Shown here one piece after another: positions 11,729 through 23,489 of a stretch of 64,000 bases of DNA. The notes under the pieces are model-generated. The model was not told the origin of the DNA, made no database searches, and saw only the letters and a list, made by a program, of their open reading frames with translations. Source of the DNA: Romanomermis culicivorax (taxonomy: Eukaryota; Nematoda; Enoplea; Mermithida; Mermithidae); the NCBI GenBank assembly GCA_963922205.1, contig CAWUHX010000005.1:2515623-2579622 (forward strand). Direction: 5' to 3'. The position numbers were made by a program, and so were the translations under genes. Each line of letters begins with the position of its first letter. Position 1 is the stretch's first letter.

Positions 11729-11945
11729 ACCTTCCTCAGGAAGTACCCAATCATACAAACTATATAAAACATTTACATACCTATACCTCGCCAGCACTAG
11801 GTCCTCACCAGGTACTAGAACTATACACAACATATCCCAAGCCGGCTACCCTCCTCAGGCAGTACTCCAGATATGCAAATGTACAATAAATACATACAAA
11901 TACCAAGCCAGCAGTGGTTCCTCACCAGGTGCAAGGTATAGGCAG
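11729..11945 (+). repeat. Dimeric tandem repeat, two copies of a roughly 115-bp unit made of two related halves
   Basis: Four related blocks start with GCCAGCTACC, GCCAGCACTA, GCCGGCTACC and GCCAGCAGTG, spaced about 50-65 bp apart. Blocks 1 and 3 carry TCCTCAGG and blocks 2 and 4 carry TCCTCACCAGGT, giving an A-B-A-B order. Each block contains a short inverted repeat around CCTCAGG or CCTCACCAGG. The spacers are TATA- and ACAAA-rich. Confidence 0.7.
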
Positions 11946-12254
11946 ACAAAAAATAGCAACTTCTTTGGGTTATGAAAAATATAAATAAATAAATTAATTA
12001 ATTTCAAGCAATTAGTAGACAGGAAAAATTGTTCAAAATAAGCCTTTTAGGATAAACTACTCTATAGTCTTTTTCATAATGCTGGTAAAAACATTTCTTT
12101 CCTTGTCTCTGTCTGTCCTTGTCTGTGTATTTTTTCATAAATTGTTTTTATATCATTTTCATGTAATAATACAAAGTTGATAACCATTCGTTTCAAAGAT
12201 TAAGAATTTACTGTTTTTTTGTTATTATAAGTTAACCTTATTTACTTCTACAAT

Positions 12255-15200
12255 TATGCTGCCTAGTTTATTACAAATTCTATAAGCATAATTTTTTGGG
12301 CCTCCAGCCACAAATTCTTTTATATGGGCAGTGTCGCCATACCCCTTGAGCTCATTTGTCATTTCTCCTAAATAACAATCTATGGGTGGACAACATGTTT
12401 GAGATTGTCATTTCTCCTAAATAACAACCGATGGGTGGACTATATGTGTGAGACTTATCATGTACATTTGTTAAGTATAAAACATATACATATACAAAAC
12501 ATGTTCTTGCAATTTTTCGATGTAAGTGTATAATTTTAGGCAAGCTTGGGAAGTTACAAAGGATAGAATGGGATTACTGGGTTTGTGTTGGTGAGTGCTT
12601 CTAAAAATTCATCATTTTATGCGTACCTTATGCAGGCCATAGAGCCACCATAGAACCTTATATCAGGCACAGTTATTTTATCATTAAAAACCAGAGTGAA
12701 ACATTTTTCTGGTTCTGTTAAATATTCAGTGTGACTCATATTATTCCTTTGCCCAAATTTACCCCAAAAACTATTCAAAATTAATTTAGCTAAAGTTCTC
12801 ATTCCACAATATTTCTCAATTTAATTTTTTACCAACCTGATACCCTCAGGTTGTTCATAATTTTCGACATATGTATCTTTTTCTTGTTCCATCATGTTGC
12901 TCCATGACCACCCATCCGCCTGTTGCTCAAGTTATAAAAATGTGTTTATATAATCCACGAAAAGTCCTCCAGTTTTTGTACAGGGGTTATATTTTGATGC
13001 CTCTTCATAATGCCAGACTTTTTGTATTTCCAAAACCTTAAAAAAAGCACAAAAAACGTGAATTTTTCACACACTTTATAGCCCAACTCTATGGCCTTGT
13101 ATAACTCCAATGTCACCAATGCTCCAGTGAGTGAACGCTCCTCATTTGTATGTGTGCAGTGGCCCTCAGAATTGTCTATGCACGATCTGAAGAGCAGGAA
13201 AAGGAGCTTTCCTCCTGATCAATATGGAAGCACTGGATGAAAGAGCTTTCGTAGCAGCACAACTGTGCATTTCATGATTCCAGCGAATAGTTGATTGTCT
13301 AATTTGGCAAAATTTTCTGTGATAATTTGAGGATGCTTGATCAGGAACAAACCCATCTTGCACACCCAAACTACAAACCTCTACATAGTAGATCCGTTCA
13401 CCACTTTGACATTTATAGGGCGATCCATTTAAGCCATCTCAGTGCAATTATTGATTAATTTCCCTGACATCAATAATCTCCATGTGAAATAATGCCAATA
13501 GTGTTTTCTTTCAGGAAATTACACCTATATACGTAATTACATGCTGACAAAATCGTCAAACTGGTCAAAAAAGGGTCGAAGTTGGTTTCACCAAGAAATA
13601 TTTCACAAAACTTCAAGGCACCATTCAGCAGAATATCAACATCAGATTCACAGTAAGAAATTATTTCTTTCTGAAAATCAAACAGTTTCCCACAAGCTAA
13701 TTGTTTTGAGAGCCTAAAAAAATGCAGATTAGATCCAGCAAACATAGGAAATTAAAATTTACTACTCTAGAAAATCTTTCCTGATGTCTTCTTTCATTGC
13801 ATTCAGGTCGTAAACTTTGATGTCTGGTAAAGGTTCAACATATCCCCAATTTTCTTTGTGTCCAACAGATGGAGAAAGAACCTTTTTTCTTTTCTTTCAG
13901 ACCAAAACTTTTTGGAAAACTGCCAAAGGCATGGGCAAAAAATTCTGAGTATCAATTATCTTTACATTTCCTGCTTCTAACATCATCAGTTCTAACCCCT
14001 ATGATATTATATCGGGTGGCAAAGTTCACTGAGAATGTAGATTTTCAAGCATAAATTGTGAGTCAGAACTGTAAGACCTCCATGCTCATGAGAAAAAAGC
14101 CAATGTCCAAATCCATTTAGGCAATTTGTCCAATGAAAATATGAGGATTTGCCCTCCGCATGACTCACTCATTCCTGTACCTTTGGGTATACACTTGTCA
14201 CATACCCTATATGCAACACAACAGTTTGGCACATGTTTTCTTACTGGTCCTTACTGATTGGGGGTGATTCCCACATCCTGGCAAGTTTCCAAGTTGAAAA
14301 AAATAAACTTAGGTTGATGTGGTTTCTTCTCATCTTGTAATGTCTAAAAGTAATAAGTTAATTTTAAAACAAGATTTCACAGCATAGAAGGAGGCTTACT
14401 TTGATATAACAATTGTGACTTTCTCTGTGGCATGTATGACAGAAAAATTAGAAACACTTGTGGTGTTTTTGCTTGTTCAGTTTCATCAATTGGCCACAAT
14501 TTTTGCATCCTTTCAACTTTTCACAAAGTGACTGAATACATTTGGACTTGTTCCCCAGGTTTTTTGTCCTAGTTTGCAGTTCCTCAGACATGTTTTACTG
14601 GAGAACTGTCTGATAAATCAGATTCATTGAAAAGTATCAGGTATTCACTAATTTCTCATGCTCACCTATTGCATTCAGTGCACTTGTGCCAATCTTCTTT
14701 CGTGCAAAGCTCTTTTGAATTGCAACCAGTGCATTTCCCTCAACTGCATTTATGATCGATTTCACACCAAAACCCTTTGTTGCGTATTTCACAAAAACTT
14801 GTTTTTCCCATGGAAGCATATGGCATACATGTGATGAGGTCAAAATGATTATCATGATGATATAAGTGTTAGACTTACGACACCTGAGGCTTTTTATAAA
14901 TCAATTGTCCAAAATTTTTTTTTGAAAACACCTTCATCTGATAGTTTGCTGTCAAATGAGCCTGAATCATTTTAAGCTCATCCAAACCACAATTTCCAGA
15001 GTGATTTCTGAGGCCTGCATCATTCATCAGCTTTTTGGCCAGTCTACACTGAATTTGACGACCCTGGCATATGGAATTCCATTTGGGTGAGCTGTTCATT
15101 TTTGCTTTAGCAACTACCACAGCATGGGCCAGGCCAAGCTGATCATCTTTTTTTATCTGAAAAACCAAAAATGAAAAAATAACCATTGATCCCAATTGAT

Positions 15201-15790
15201 GATCCTGGAATGTGCATTTTTCCATGCAGTGTTGGTTCCAGCACCTTGAGGTGAATCCATAATAACAATTTTTAACTGCATTTGTTCACCAAGCTCAAAT
15301 TCCTGTTCAGACTGCTGTACTGCTTCTATTTTGTTCAGAATCTGGCTCCATTCATATGCTCTGGTGACACAAAAGTTAGCAATATTCTATGAGATAGTTT
15401 AGGATGACTGATGTCTTCACCAACTCTATACTTTGAACCATTGTCTCTTGACAACACTTTTCTCAAAATGTCATCAAGATCTGCTCTAGAATAAAAGGTG
15501 CATTTGTCGAATTTTGGAAATTTTTAACGTGAATTTTGTAGGTATTTGCTTGACATTTAAACTTCTTTACATTTAATGGCAATGACTCAGAAATTACATG
15601 ATACTCCTCAATATTTCCTGCTCCAAATTGGTTTTCGTCCGTACTTTCCAAGACACTAAACCAAAATTCTCTATTACCAAAAGTTCCTGAATTGCCTCCG
15701 AAAATTCTGACAATATTGTCATAAATAAACCAAACCAGTTTTGCATATTTTTTCCAGAAACCACTGTCAAGGAATATTTGCAACATCTGT
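12255..15790 (-). pseudogene. polB: Polinton/Maverick protein-primed family-B DNA polymerase, decayed
   Basis: Protein fragments of one polymerase lie in the right order on the minus strand. They are: an N-terminal block about 15786-14900; a cysteine-rich stretch about 14860-14400; Exo I about 14310-14260; a block with YCESDVDILL near 13650; a domain with GTLVTLELYKAIELGY near 13120; the motif LAKLILNSFWGKFGQ near 12785-12740; a KLYTYIEKLQEHVLY block near 12530; and a C-terminal block CYLGEMTNELKGYGD followed by VAGGPKNYAY near 12375-12290. These are typical of Polinton pPolB. Several frameshifts and stops separate the pieces. The Exo I acidic residue reads Asn in FFNLET, and the palm DTDS box after the KLYTYIEKL block is not preserved, so the enzyme is dead. 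Other Polinton genes (capsid, ATPase, integrase, protease) are not recognised here. Confidence 0.85.
12358..12455 (-). repeat. 49-bp tandem duplication inside the polymerase C-terminal block
   Basis: 12358-12406 and 12407-12455 both begin GTCATTTCTCCTAAATAACA and continue with (C/T)(C/G)ATGGGTGGAC. They encode the CYLGEMT segment of the polymerase twice, in shifted frames. Confidence 0.8.
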
Positions 15791-15984
15791 CAATTGATAA
15801 CAGGGCCTACAAGTTGTTCATTGGTTCCATCTTCGAAGGCCCTTGCCAGAAAATTTATCGCAAAGTTGTTATTCCACCCACATTTTATCAATTTGTCCAG
15901 AAGAATGCTAATCAAATATTGATTGCCAACCCATATTTTGGATTCAATCACAAGTCGTAAGTAGTCAAATTCAAAATGCGCCAT
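15791..15984 (-). CDS. Hypothetical short ORF between TBP-like ORF and polymerase
   Basis: A 64-codon frame between the two recognised genes, same strand, ending just before the polymerase N-terminal block. No family is recognised. It could be the extreme N-terminus of the polymerase or the end of the TBP-like protein after splicing. Confidence 0.25.
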
Positions 15985-15997
15985 TCCAAGTAAGTAT

Positions 15998-16387
15998 TCA
16001 GAACTTTACAGGAAGAATAAATTCCACCAGACTAATGAAAAATGCTAATTCTCTTCTTTGGAGGGTCCTAATTGTTGTTTGTTTGAGGTTGTTTGATCGG
16101 ATGTAATTGTGGCTGTTAATCTTACCAAACTTGGCCTCTGGCCATAGATTGATGATTATCAACTGACATTTTGATGAGGCTTTTTGGACATCTTTTTCCA
16201 CTTTGGCACCAGTGCGTACTAGTTTTCCAGATGTGAATAAGATCAGTATTGCTTTTGGATTGTCCAACTTTGTGCTGAGACCTAGAAATTGTCCTGGTCT
16301 ATATTTGACCAGTTCTTGACATTTTTCTGCTAGTGTATTTAGTTCCAATTTATAATTGCATGTACAAAAGATACCGCAAATTTCCAT
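15998..16387 (-). pseudogene. TATA-binding-protein-like ORF with a single TBP repeat
   Basis: The 129-residue frame matches one half of the TBP saddle. It starts with ICGIFCTCNYKLELNTLAEK (position of the TBP start V-S-T-V-N-L-G-C-K-L-D-L), continues with YRPGQFLGLSTKLDNPKA and has the signature LFTSGKLVRTGAK, followed by the basic helix and the N-W-P-E-A-KFG end. Full TBP has two such repeats; the second is not found downstream. The ORF lies about 200 bases upstream of the Polinton polymerase on the same strand. It may be an element-borne transcription factor, or a processed fragment of a host TBP-like gene. A donor-like GTAAAG follows the stop region, so splicing is possible. Confidence 0.7.
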
Positions 16388-16564
16388 ACTGGAGGTCTAA
16401 AAAATTATTAGAATATATTTTTTCCCATAAAAATAAATCTTTTTTTTTACTGTTTCTCTTTCACATGAGCAAAAAACTTTGTAAGGCATGCAGCAATAGT
16501 ATGTAACCCCAAAATTGCTTGATTTCTCATCATCTGTTGCTTTTTTCTCATGAGCAAAACTTAC

Positions 16565-16831
16565 TCAAACCTGTTGGTTTTTATGATTTACAGAAGCTGG
16601 GTCCACATCTTTCTCCCAAACCAAAGAATGTGGAACAAAGACACTGATAGAATCAAACCAAATAACGTCTTGCCTTTCAATTTTTAATTTTTTGGTCAGT
16701 TTGTTCAGAAGAATAACTGAATGTTTTATTGTTTCAAATGGTTTTAGTTCATTGGTTCCATCAGGTAATGCTAGCACGATCCCATTATCCGAAAAACATT
16801 CTAAAAAACATTTTTGCCCAAAAGAAGCCAT
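16565..16831 (-). CDS. Hypothetical ORF upstream of the TBP-like gene
   Basis: An 88-codon frame starts at ATG 16831. It shows no motif I recognise; it has a run of charged and hydrophobic residues with no obvious signal peptide. It may be a 5' exon of the TBP-like gene or part of the Polinton remnant, because it shares strand and neighbourhood. It could be chance. Confidence 0.25.
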   Translation of the reverse strand: MASFGQKCFLECFSDNGIVLALPDGTNELKPFETIKHSVILLNKLTKKLKIERQDVIWFDSISVFVPHSLVWEKDVDPASVNHKNQQV

Positions 16832-17344
16832 GAGGGCTGCTAAGAAAAGTCCTTTTCACATACCTTGCTCATGTATTTATAACCCTGCTGATGTATTGGC
16901 ATTGGTGCAAAGTGTCCTGAAAAAGACACACTGAAAAGTACTGAAATGCTGGAGGGTAGCCAGGTGTCCCTCCAGATTACTGCTACATCTCCCTTGGGAG
17001 AATGTGTGCAAGCTCACACTGCAGGTGTGAATAACATTGTCACTACAATTCCAATCAAAATAGTGACATGTAGAATGAGAATCGTGCTCAACAATTCCCT
17101 TACAAAAGGCCACACGATTCACACCCTGTACCCAATTCTTTGAGACTTATAGTTTTGTTCTTGATAAAAAGAACTTTTTTATGAAAAGTGTGAATGATTT
17201 TACTTGCAATTCAGATTTCTGTCAATACTGTATTTTTGAAGACATGGATAGTTCACCAGGTACACTGTTTATAATTTCATTAAAAGTTTTTTTGTGTCCT
17301 TTTTTTCCACCTCATCAATTTTCAAAATAATATTTACAACTACC
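16832..17344 (+). other. No gene recognised
   Basis: AT-rich sequence with short chance frames on both strands. No motif or repeat is supported. Confidence 0.3.
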
Positions 17345-18565
17345 GAATGACCAAATTCCAGTGGCAGCAAAATCATGGGTGGCGGTTGGCAGGTTTACCT
17401 CGAATTTTGGACAATGGTGATTTCATTGGGAGAAGCAGCAGTCGTGAGTTGTGCTTAATTTATTTGAAAACACCTGTGTTTACTGTATTGGCTTAATCAA
17501 TTTTTCCTCCTGGTAAAAAACCCAGATGTTTAGGGATTCGGTAAATAGGATAGTTGCCCCACGAACAGTTCTATATTATAAATATTGTGATGTATTTTGT
17601 CTTTTATTCTATCATCTACCTCCTTTTTCTGTTTTTAACAGTTTCTTTTCAGTTCTGTTTGACGAAAACAGATAACTATTGAATAACATATTTTATATTC
17701 TATGCGAAAAATTGAAAAAGCAACAAAATATAGAAGTCTAGATATAAGAAACATTTTGATGCAGCAAAAAAAAGCTGTTGGTTAGGTCAGCAAGGACAAT
17801 TGGGCAGGGTTATGTCCTGCAGCTCGATTACATTTTCGTTTTCCTGATTTAGCGTCCTCGCACTGAAGAGTCGACCCACTATGGTGTTGTAAATCTGTAA
17901 ATGCCATTTTCATAATTTTGATTTCAAAATTTTCTTTTCTCAATTATCGATCCTCCATTCCAGCCTATCAGAAAATTCAATTTTGATAAGCATATTGCCT
18001 CACCACCATTGTATGTGAGTTGCACAACTAAAGAACGACTTAATTTTCGTGGCGGTGAAATCATAGGTGGCATTTGGTGAAGGTGGGCGGGTGGGTTTTA
18101 ATCGAATTTAGGACAATGTCGATTTTATTGGAAGAAGCAGCAGTGGTGAGTTGTGCTTGATTTATTTGACAACACCTGTGCTTACTGCATTGGCTTCATC
18201 GATTTTTCCTCCTGGTAAAAAATGCAGATGTTTAGGGATTCTGTAAATAGGATTGTTCCCCAGGAACAGTTCTATATTTTAAGTATTGTGATGTATTTTG
18301 TCTTGTACTCTATCATCTTCCTCTTTTTTCTGTTTTCAACAGTTTCTTTTCATTTCTGTTTGGTGAAAATAGATTGAGATAACTATTGAATAATATATTT
18401 TCTATTCTATGGGAAAAATTGAAAAATCAACAAAATAGGGAGGTTTAAATATTAGAAACATTTTGACCCAGTAAAAAAAGTTGTCGCTTAGGTGGGCAAG
18501 GACGACTGGGTGAGGTTATTGTCTTGCAGCTGGATTACATTTTTGTTTTCCTGATTTAGCCCATT
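17345..18565 (+). repeat. Non-coding segment of about 510 bp present twice in direct orientation
   Basis: 17345-17855 and about 18040-18565 align along their length with many substitutions. Shared blocks include GGAAGAAGCAGCAGT-type (first copy GGGAGAAGCAGCAGT), ATTTTTCCTCCTGGTAAAAA, CAGATGTTTAGGGATTC, CAGTTCTATATT and TTGTGATGTATTTTGTCTT. About 180 bp of unrelated sequence separates them. No ORF is conserved. This is an old tandem segmental duplication or two adjacent non-autonomous copies. Confidence 0.8.
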
Positions 18566-18837
18566 CCCCCAAAAGAGTGGCGAAAAAAATCTAATAATAT
18601 GGCGAGGATAATGAATAAAAGAACTGGTTGATAAGCCGAAAATTACACCTAAAATTTCAAAAATTTGTTGATAATTTTAATTGATTTGTATGAGTTTTTT
18701 AACGTATAATCAAAAAAACAATTGTGTGAAACGTGGAGGGTGTTTTAATTCCTTTTTCCCGATACCTTGCTTGATCAGTTTCATCAACAGATGAGCGTAG
18801 ACAGCGATGATGTATGGTGTTGTGTAATTCGATAAAA

Positions 18838-18915
18838 TATTAATGAATATCACATAGTGTACATTTTATATTTACATCAATGCATTGGCATGTAGGTTAC
18901 ATTTCCCTCCTTCGG
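18838..18915 (-). repeat. Polypurine tract and truncated 3' LTR of the gag-only element
   Basis: The minus strand reads CCGAAGGAGGGAAA (18915-18902) followed directly by TGTAACCTACATGCCAATGC, the LTR start. Similarity to the 5' LTR ends near 18838, so the rest of the 3' LTR is deleted. Confidence 0.8.
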
Positions 18916-20767
18916 AAGTTGAACATCCTCATCCAAGGGGGTCGAGGGAGAGAGGGCTTTGGGGTCTAAGACTTGGAGGAATAGGGGGAATGGGGATTTT
19001 GTGTGAACGATTGACCCGCCAGTTTTACATGAAGGGAAAATGCTTTGACTGATAGCATTAGCTTTCTCAAATTGCTCAGCTTTTCGTTTGATGCTTTGTT
19101 TTTCTTTTGGTGGTTTCCGAAAAACGTGCCTGTGCCATTTACAATAACTTGTGTCAATGCTGTGGGAGACAAGTGGCCTGCGGCTCTCATGCATTTTCGA
19201 TTCAGTGTGAAGGGGCTGATATTTGGATAAGAAATTGATTAACTCAGCTTTTTTCATTTTATTCTGTTCACTCTTGGTCAAATCTATTTTGTCTTTTACT
19301 CATGCGAATGTATGAAGCCATTTTTGTTTGTTTTGAATGGGGGAAAATGAGATTGGGCGGGTGAATTTCTCTCTGGAAAGGGACAAGAAACAAGGCCGAT
19401 GCATGTATCAGGATGAGAGATTTGGGGCTTGCTGAAATCTTTTGAGACAGAACTGCAGATACCACTCTTTTTACTTTGGAAAATTCTAGCTGCAAAATGA
19501 ATTTTGCGATTTTTTCGTGGTTTGGGGGTAGGAAGAGAAGTTTTTCGCCTGGGGAATGTGTTGGGGTCTGTGGGGGGGGGGGGGGCTTGCAATTGTGAAA
19601 ACAATGGGCGTTCTTTTTTGTATGCTGGTTCAGATTTGGACGTCTAACTGGTTCCAGGATGTTTATGCTTGTGTGCAATTTTATTGTTTTCTGGCAGGGG
19701 GGGGGGTTTGATTTCAACATGTCACTGCTTCTTGATGATGCAATTTTCGAAGTGCTGCCTGTATCATGAAGGGGTATGTCAAGGAGGTACTGGGGGTCAA
19801 CCTGCTTATGACTGGTGAGCATAACTGTATTTAAAGCATGTTGAGGTCGATGCTGGACAGTGGGCAATGTGAAGTACAGGGCTGGGTCATCTATGTTTGT
19901 TTGTGGTGGGGGTAGTCTCTCTTCAATGCAATTTTGGACATCAGGGGTCATTTGGTTGGGGCAATATCTACTCATGTGACCTTTCTGCTTACAAAGAAAA
20001 CATCCTATATTTGAGTAGCTTTTGCATATGCAATGGCTGGATTTGTGATCGGTCTGATAACAGTGAATGCATCTGCTTTTACAGTCTCGAGTCATGTGAT
20101 TACTCCTAAAGCAAATTTCACATGATTTCTGAGTGCCTGGCGAACTAACAATTTCTGGCAAAATGCCCGACTTGATTGCATTGAAAACATGTGATCTGTC
20201 TCAGATGAGTTTTATCATGCTGGGTTGAGTTTGAGCATTTCACATTATTTGCAATTGCAACTCTGTGACTTGTTGCTCTAACTTGTGTAGCATTCCCTGC
20301 TGTTCAGTGTAATTGCCGAATGAATAAATGGGTTCCGATTTGGGAGGTATGAGGCTGGATTTCAATCCATTTCTGAAAATTTGTTGTTCGACATAAGCTG
20401 CCTCGTCAGACATTTCTGTTAGGGATGTGAATCATCTGTACTTAACTACCTCTCTAATTTCCTTCTGCATGCCTTCCATGAAAAGGGGTTTGATTATCAT
20501 CTAAGGTGTGTCTGCATTAAAATTGGGGTAAGCAAGGGTTGCTAGATGTTTGAGGTCAAACAAAAATTAAATTACAGTTTCTGATTTTTTTTGTTTCCGT
20601 TCCTACAAAAAATGTTGGTGTAAATCGGTGTCTCTATAGTCAGGGAAACATGCTTGTTAGGCGGTTTTATACTGTTCATACATTTGGGGTGGGCCTTAAG
20701 AATTTTCTAAACTTTCAAAATTTTGCTAATGCTGTGCCACCCAAATAAATTTCAAAACATGCTAATT
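18877..20767 (-). pseudogene. gag: Gag C-terminal part with three CCHC zinc knuckles
   Basis: After the piggyBac insertion the Gag core resumes with blocks matching the gag at 43700-44000 (PDYRDTDLH, LKHLATLAYPNF, IIKPLFMEG), with several stops. Then an open frame (20161-19268) carries three knuckles: CEICFRSNHMTRDC, CIHCYQTDHKSSHC and CFLCKQKGHMSRYC. A long low-complexity tail with Pro runs (opposite the poly-G tracts at 19571 and 19697) and a frameshift leads to a last frame (19281-18877) ending next to the purine tract and 3' LTR. An isolated DTGS occurs in the tail, but no protease fold is recognisable around it. Confidence 0.8.
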
Positions 20768-20771
20768 TTAA

Positions 20772-23481
20772 CCCTTTACCTGCTGCTACAGTAAGTGAAT
20801 GAGTATGAAACTTGATTTTTCAGGGATCACTCTAATTGGCTTAGTTAAGATTTTAAAAAAAATTCGGCCTTCAATAATCATTATTCATGGATATACTGTA
20901 TGTTTCAATTTTGGAACATTGGCGGCCATAGCGACTTTTTTCTCAAAATCGATTATTTGAGTTCATTTGTTCCCATGCAGTTTTATTTGTTTCAAAAACA
21001 CTGTCAACGCAAAACGACAAAATGTTTCAAATAAAAAGCTGTGAAAATATATCACAAACTAGTGTGGAACAATGGGAAGCACCTTTTGTGCAATCGTTTG
21101 TCACAAAAATCACATTTTTTTGTTGTATTTTTTGTACAAACTGAACATCGGCCTTGTGTTGTTGCCAAAAGAAAATAATTGGCTGCTGATCTCACAGACC
21201 GAAGCAAAGGTGCTGTCGGACCACCAGCTCGATCACGAAAAGATAGTAAACTGGTTTTTGCTGCTATAATTACAATTTCTCGCTGGAGAATTCTAGGTGA
21301 CTTTAAGCATTTTGATGACCAACTGCATGACAACGCAATCACCATGCTGCAACTACAGTCATATTCAGTCTGTTCACGAAGAGATTCCACCATCATTTCT
21401 TCACACAAAGTGTGGGTCAGTCGGAGCCAAGTAAACCGTCGAGCATATCAACACCACCCATATTTTTGTTGTACAAACTGACGACCAATGGTTGCTTCAC
21501 CTATATGTGAAATGCATCACTATGTTACTAATATAAATATTGAAAATAATATACTTGAATCTTCTGCTTTTCTTTCGAAGAATAACGATTGACATTCCTC
21601 AATGGATGAACACGGCTCCAGTTTGTAACCAAAGTTACAACTTTGTTATCATGCCAACGAACACATGTAACTTTTCGGTCAGAAAGCACATGGAACTCTC
21701 CTCGATTTCTTTTGGCTAGCTCCTGTAAAAGATTGATGCATTGCCAACAGTTTTCCAAAAGTTTATCAATCTCACATTTACTGACTGCAACGGGCATTTA
21801 TTGATTCGGTTTTCTCATACAGTGCCAATAACTCTGAGACCCACATCTGCCTTTTAAGCAGCCAAATTATATGATGAGAAAAAATTGTCGATGTAGATAC
21901 TATGGTATGCTGGGACTTCGATGCAAGCGGTCATTCTGTCAACAACATGTGTCCCAAGTGGCTGCTTGTTTTCTTCATTAGTTGCAGCATCATATTTGCA
22001 TTGCAAATGGGTATCCATCCGGGCTACAGCACATCCAAACTTTGTATCCAAAACGAATAGGTTTTCCTATGATAAAGAATCATTGTGGTTTTAGACACAG
22101 GTTGGTATTTGCATGTAATTTACCTCTAATAAACATTTTACAACTGTGATGACCATAGTAAGTCACCATTGATTCGTCAATACTAAGATTTTCGGAAAAG
22201 ACACTGTATTGTACAAATTTTGAAGCAAGCTCATCGTAAAACAGGGAAACTTTAGCAGCCTTTCCTTGCGGTAGATTCAAGTTATCTACTAAGTGAAAGT
22301 AAGTTTTCAATTCGCCAAAGTGTTTCCTTGACATTATTTTGGGAACACAGTTGTTTGACAGATCATCAGTTGTTGACCAATAGTGATCTTTGCTTGGCAA
22401 TGTGTGGTAGCTAAAAATCACAAGAAAAAGTCATGAGAGATATGAACAGAACATATAATGTAGAACATGTACCCGCTAAACAGAAGAATACCGAAAAATT
22501 GCATTAGTTCATCAGCATTTGTCCCAAGATTGTGATGAAGTTTTTGTTCCACATAGAGGTTGGTCATATCCGCTAGAGGTTCCATCAGCTCCAGAGAAAT
22601 AAATTTCATAAAGAGCTCAAACGGTGCCATATGAATGAGCTCAGGATGTGAATCAGCTAATGGTATTGGACAACTCTGATCCAATGGTGTTTCATGATGC
22701 ATGTCATTTTCCCATGTATGCAACTGAAATATTGAAACAATAAGTTTTTAGTAGGATAATAACCACTGACATCAGACCTTTGGGGGCTTATCAAAATGGG
22801 CAAGAGGCACGTCATCGTCACTTTCTGTAACTGATTCCATCATGATCATGTCAAGTTCACTACAAACATCGGCAGGATCAACTTCCTCCAATGCATTTTC
22901 ATCAATATCTTCGACGTCAAATACATCAAGCGTATCAACTGGAGGTAAAATTGCAATTTCAGCCTCCCCTTCATATTTGCCTTCTGTAACAGCTGCAATC
23001 GCTTGATCCAATGTTAGAAAACGTCTCACAGGCATTATAAAATAATTTCAGTTATAAAATTGTATCTGAAAAAAAAATTGATTTTAGTCGCCGCAGACGC
23101 CAACATTCTATTTTTGGAACATCGAACTTTGCACAGATATAACTTTCGATCAGAAAGAGTGAGAACACAAAAAAAATTATTTTATCCAAGCTAAAGTATA
23201 GTAGAACTCTATGACAATTAGGTTTTTCAATCCTGAATTTATATTTCACAATCTTGAATTTATAAGATGTAATGTTACTGTAGGTGTTAACTTGTAATAA
23301 GCATCCACTTTACACTCACGTGCCAGGATGATGTTTATAAGAGTGTATAAACAAAATATACTATAGAAATAATGAATATATCGAAAAGAAGCTAGAAAAA
23401 AGCATATAAAAATATGCATTCCCTGATTTTATATGAATTTTCAAAGATATGTTCCATTTTTGAACATTGGCGGGTAAACGG
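20772..23481 (-). mobile_element. piggyBac DNA transposon (2710 bp) with TTAA target duplication
   Basis: TTAA flanks it at 20768-20771 and 23482-23485. The ends are CCCTTTACCTGC (left) and CCGTTTACCCGC (right, reverse complement), a 12-bp terminal inverted repeat with two mismatches. The gag reading on both sides belongs together, so the insertion is precise. Transposase remains are on the minus strand. Confidence 0.92.
21052..23035 (-). pseudogene. piggyBac transposase (DDE_Tnp_1_7), spliced and broken
   Basis: Exons: 23035-22780 (acidic N-terminus); 22725-about 22472 (FELFMKFISLELMEPLADMT block); about 22412-22122 with the first catalytic Asp in SIDESMV; then a segment with KPIRFGYKVW, the second Asp in YIDNFFSSY and the third in RWHDNKVV. 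A YNKNMGGVDMLDG block and a Cys-rich C-terminus (CSVCTKNTTKKCDFC) follow. Three short introns with GT...AG borders fit (near 22779-22726, 22471-22413, 22122-22087). A one-base frameshift near 22000 and stops near 21840-21800 kill it. All three catalytic Asp are still present. Confidence 0.88.
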
Positions 23482-23489
23482 TTAATTGC

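Noticed and set aside
19571-19706. Poly-G tracts (about 14 and 10 G) as G-quadruplex signals
   Set aside because: They encode proline runs in the low-complexity Gag tail; four separated G-runs needed for a quadruplex are not clearly present.
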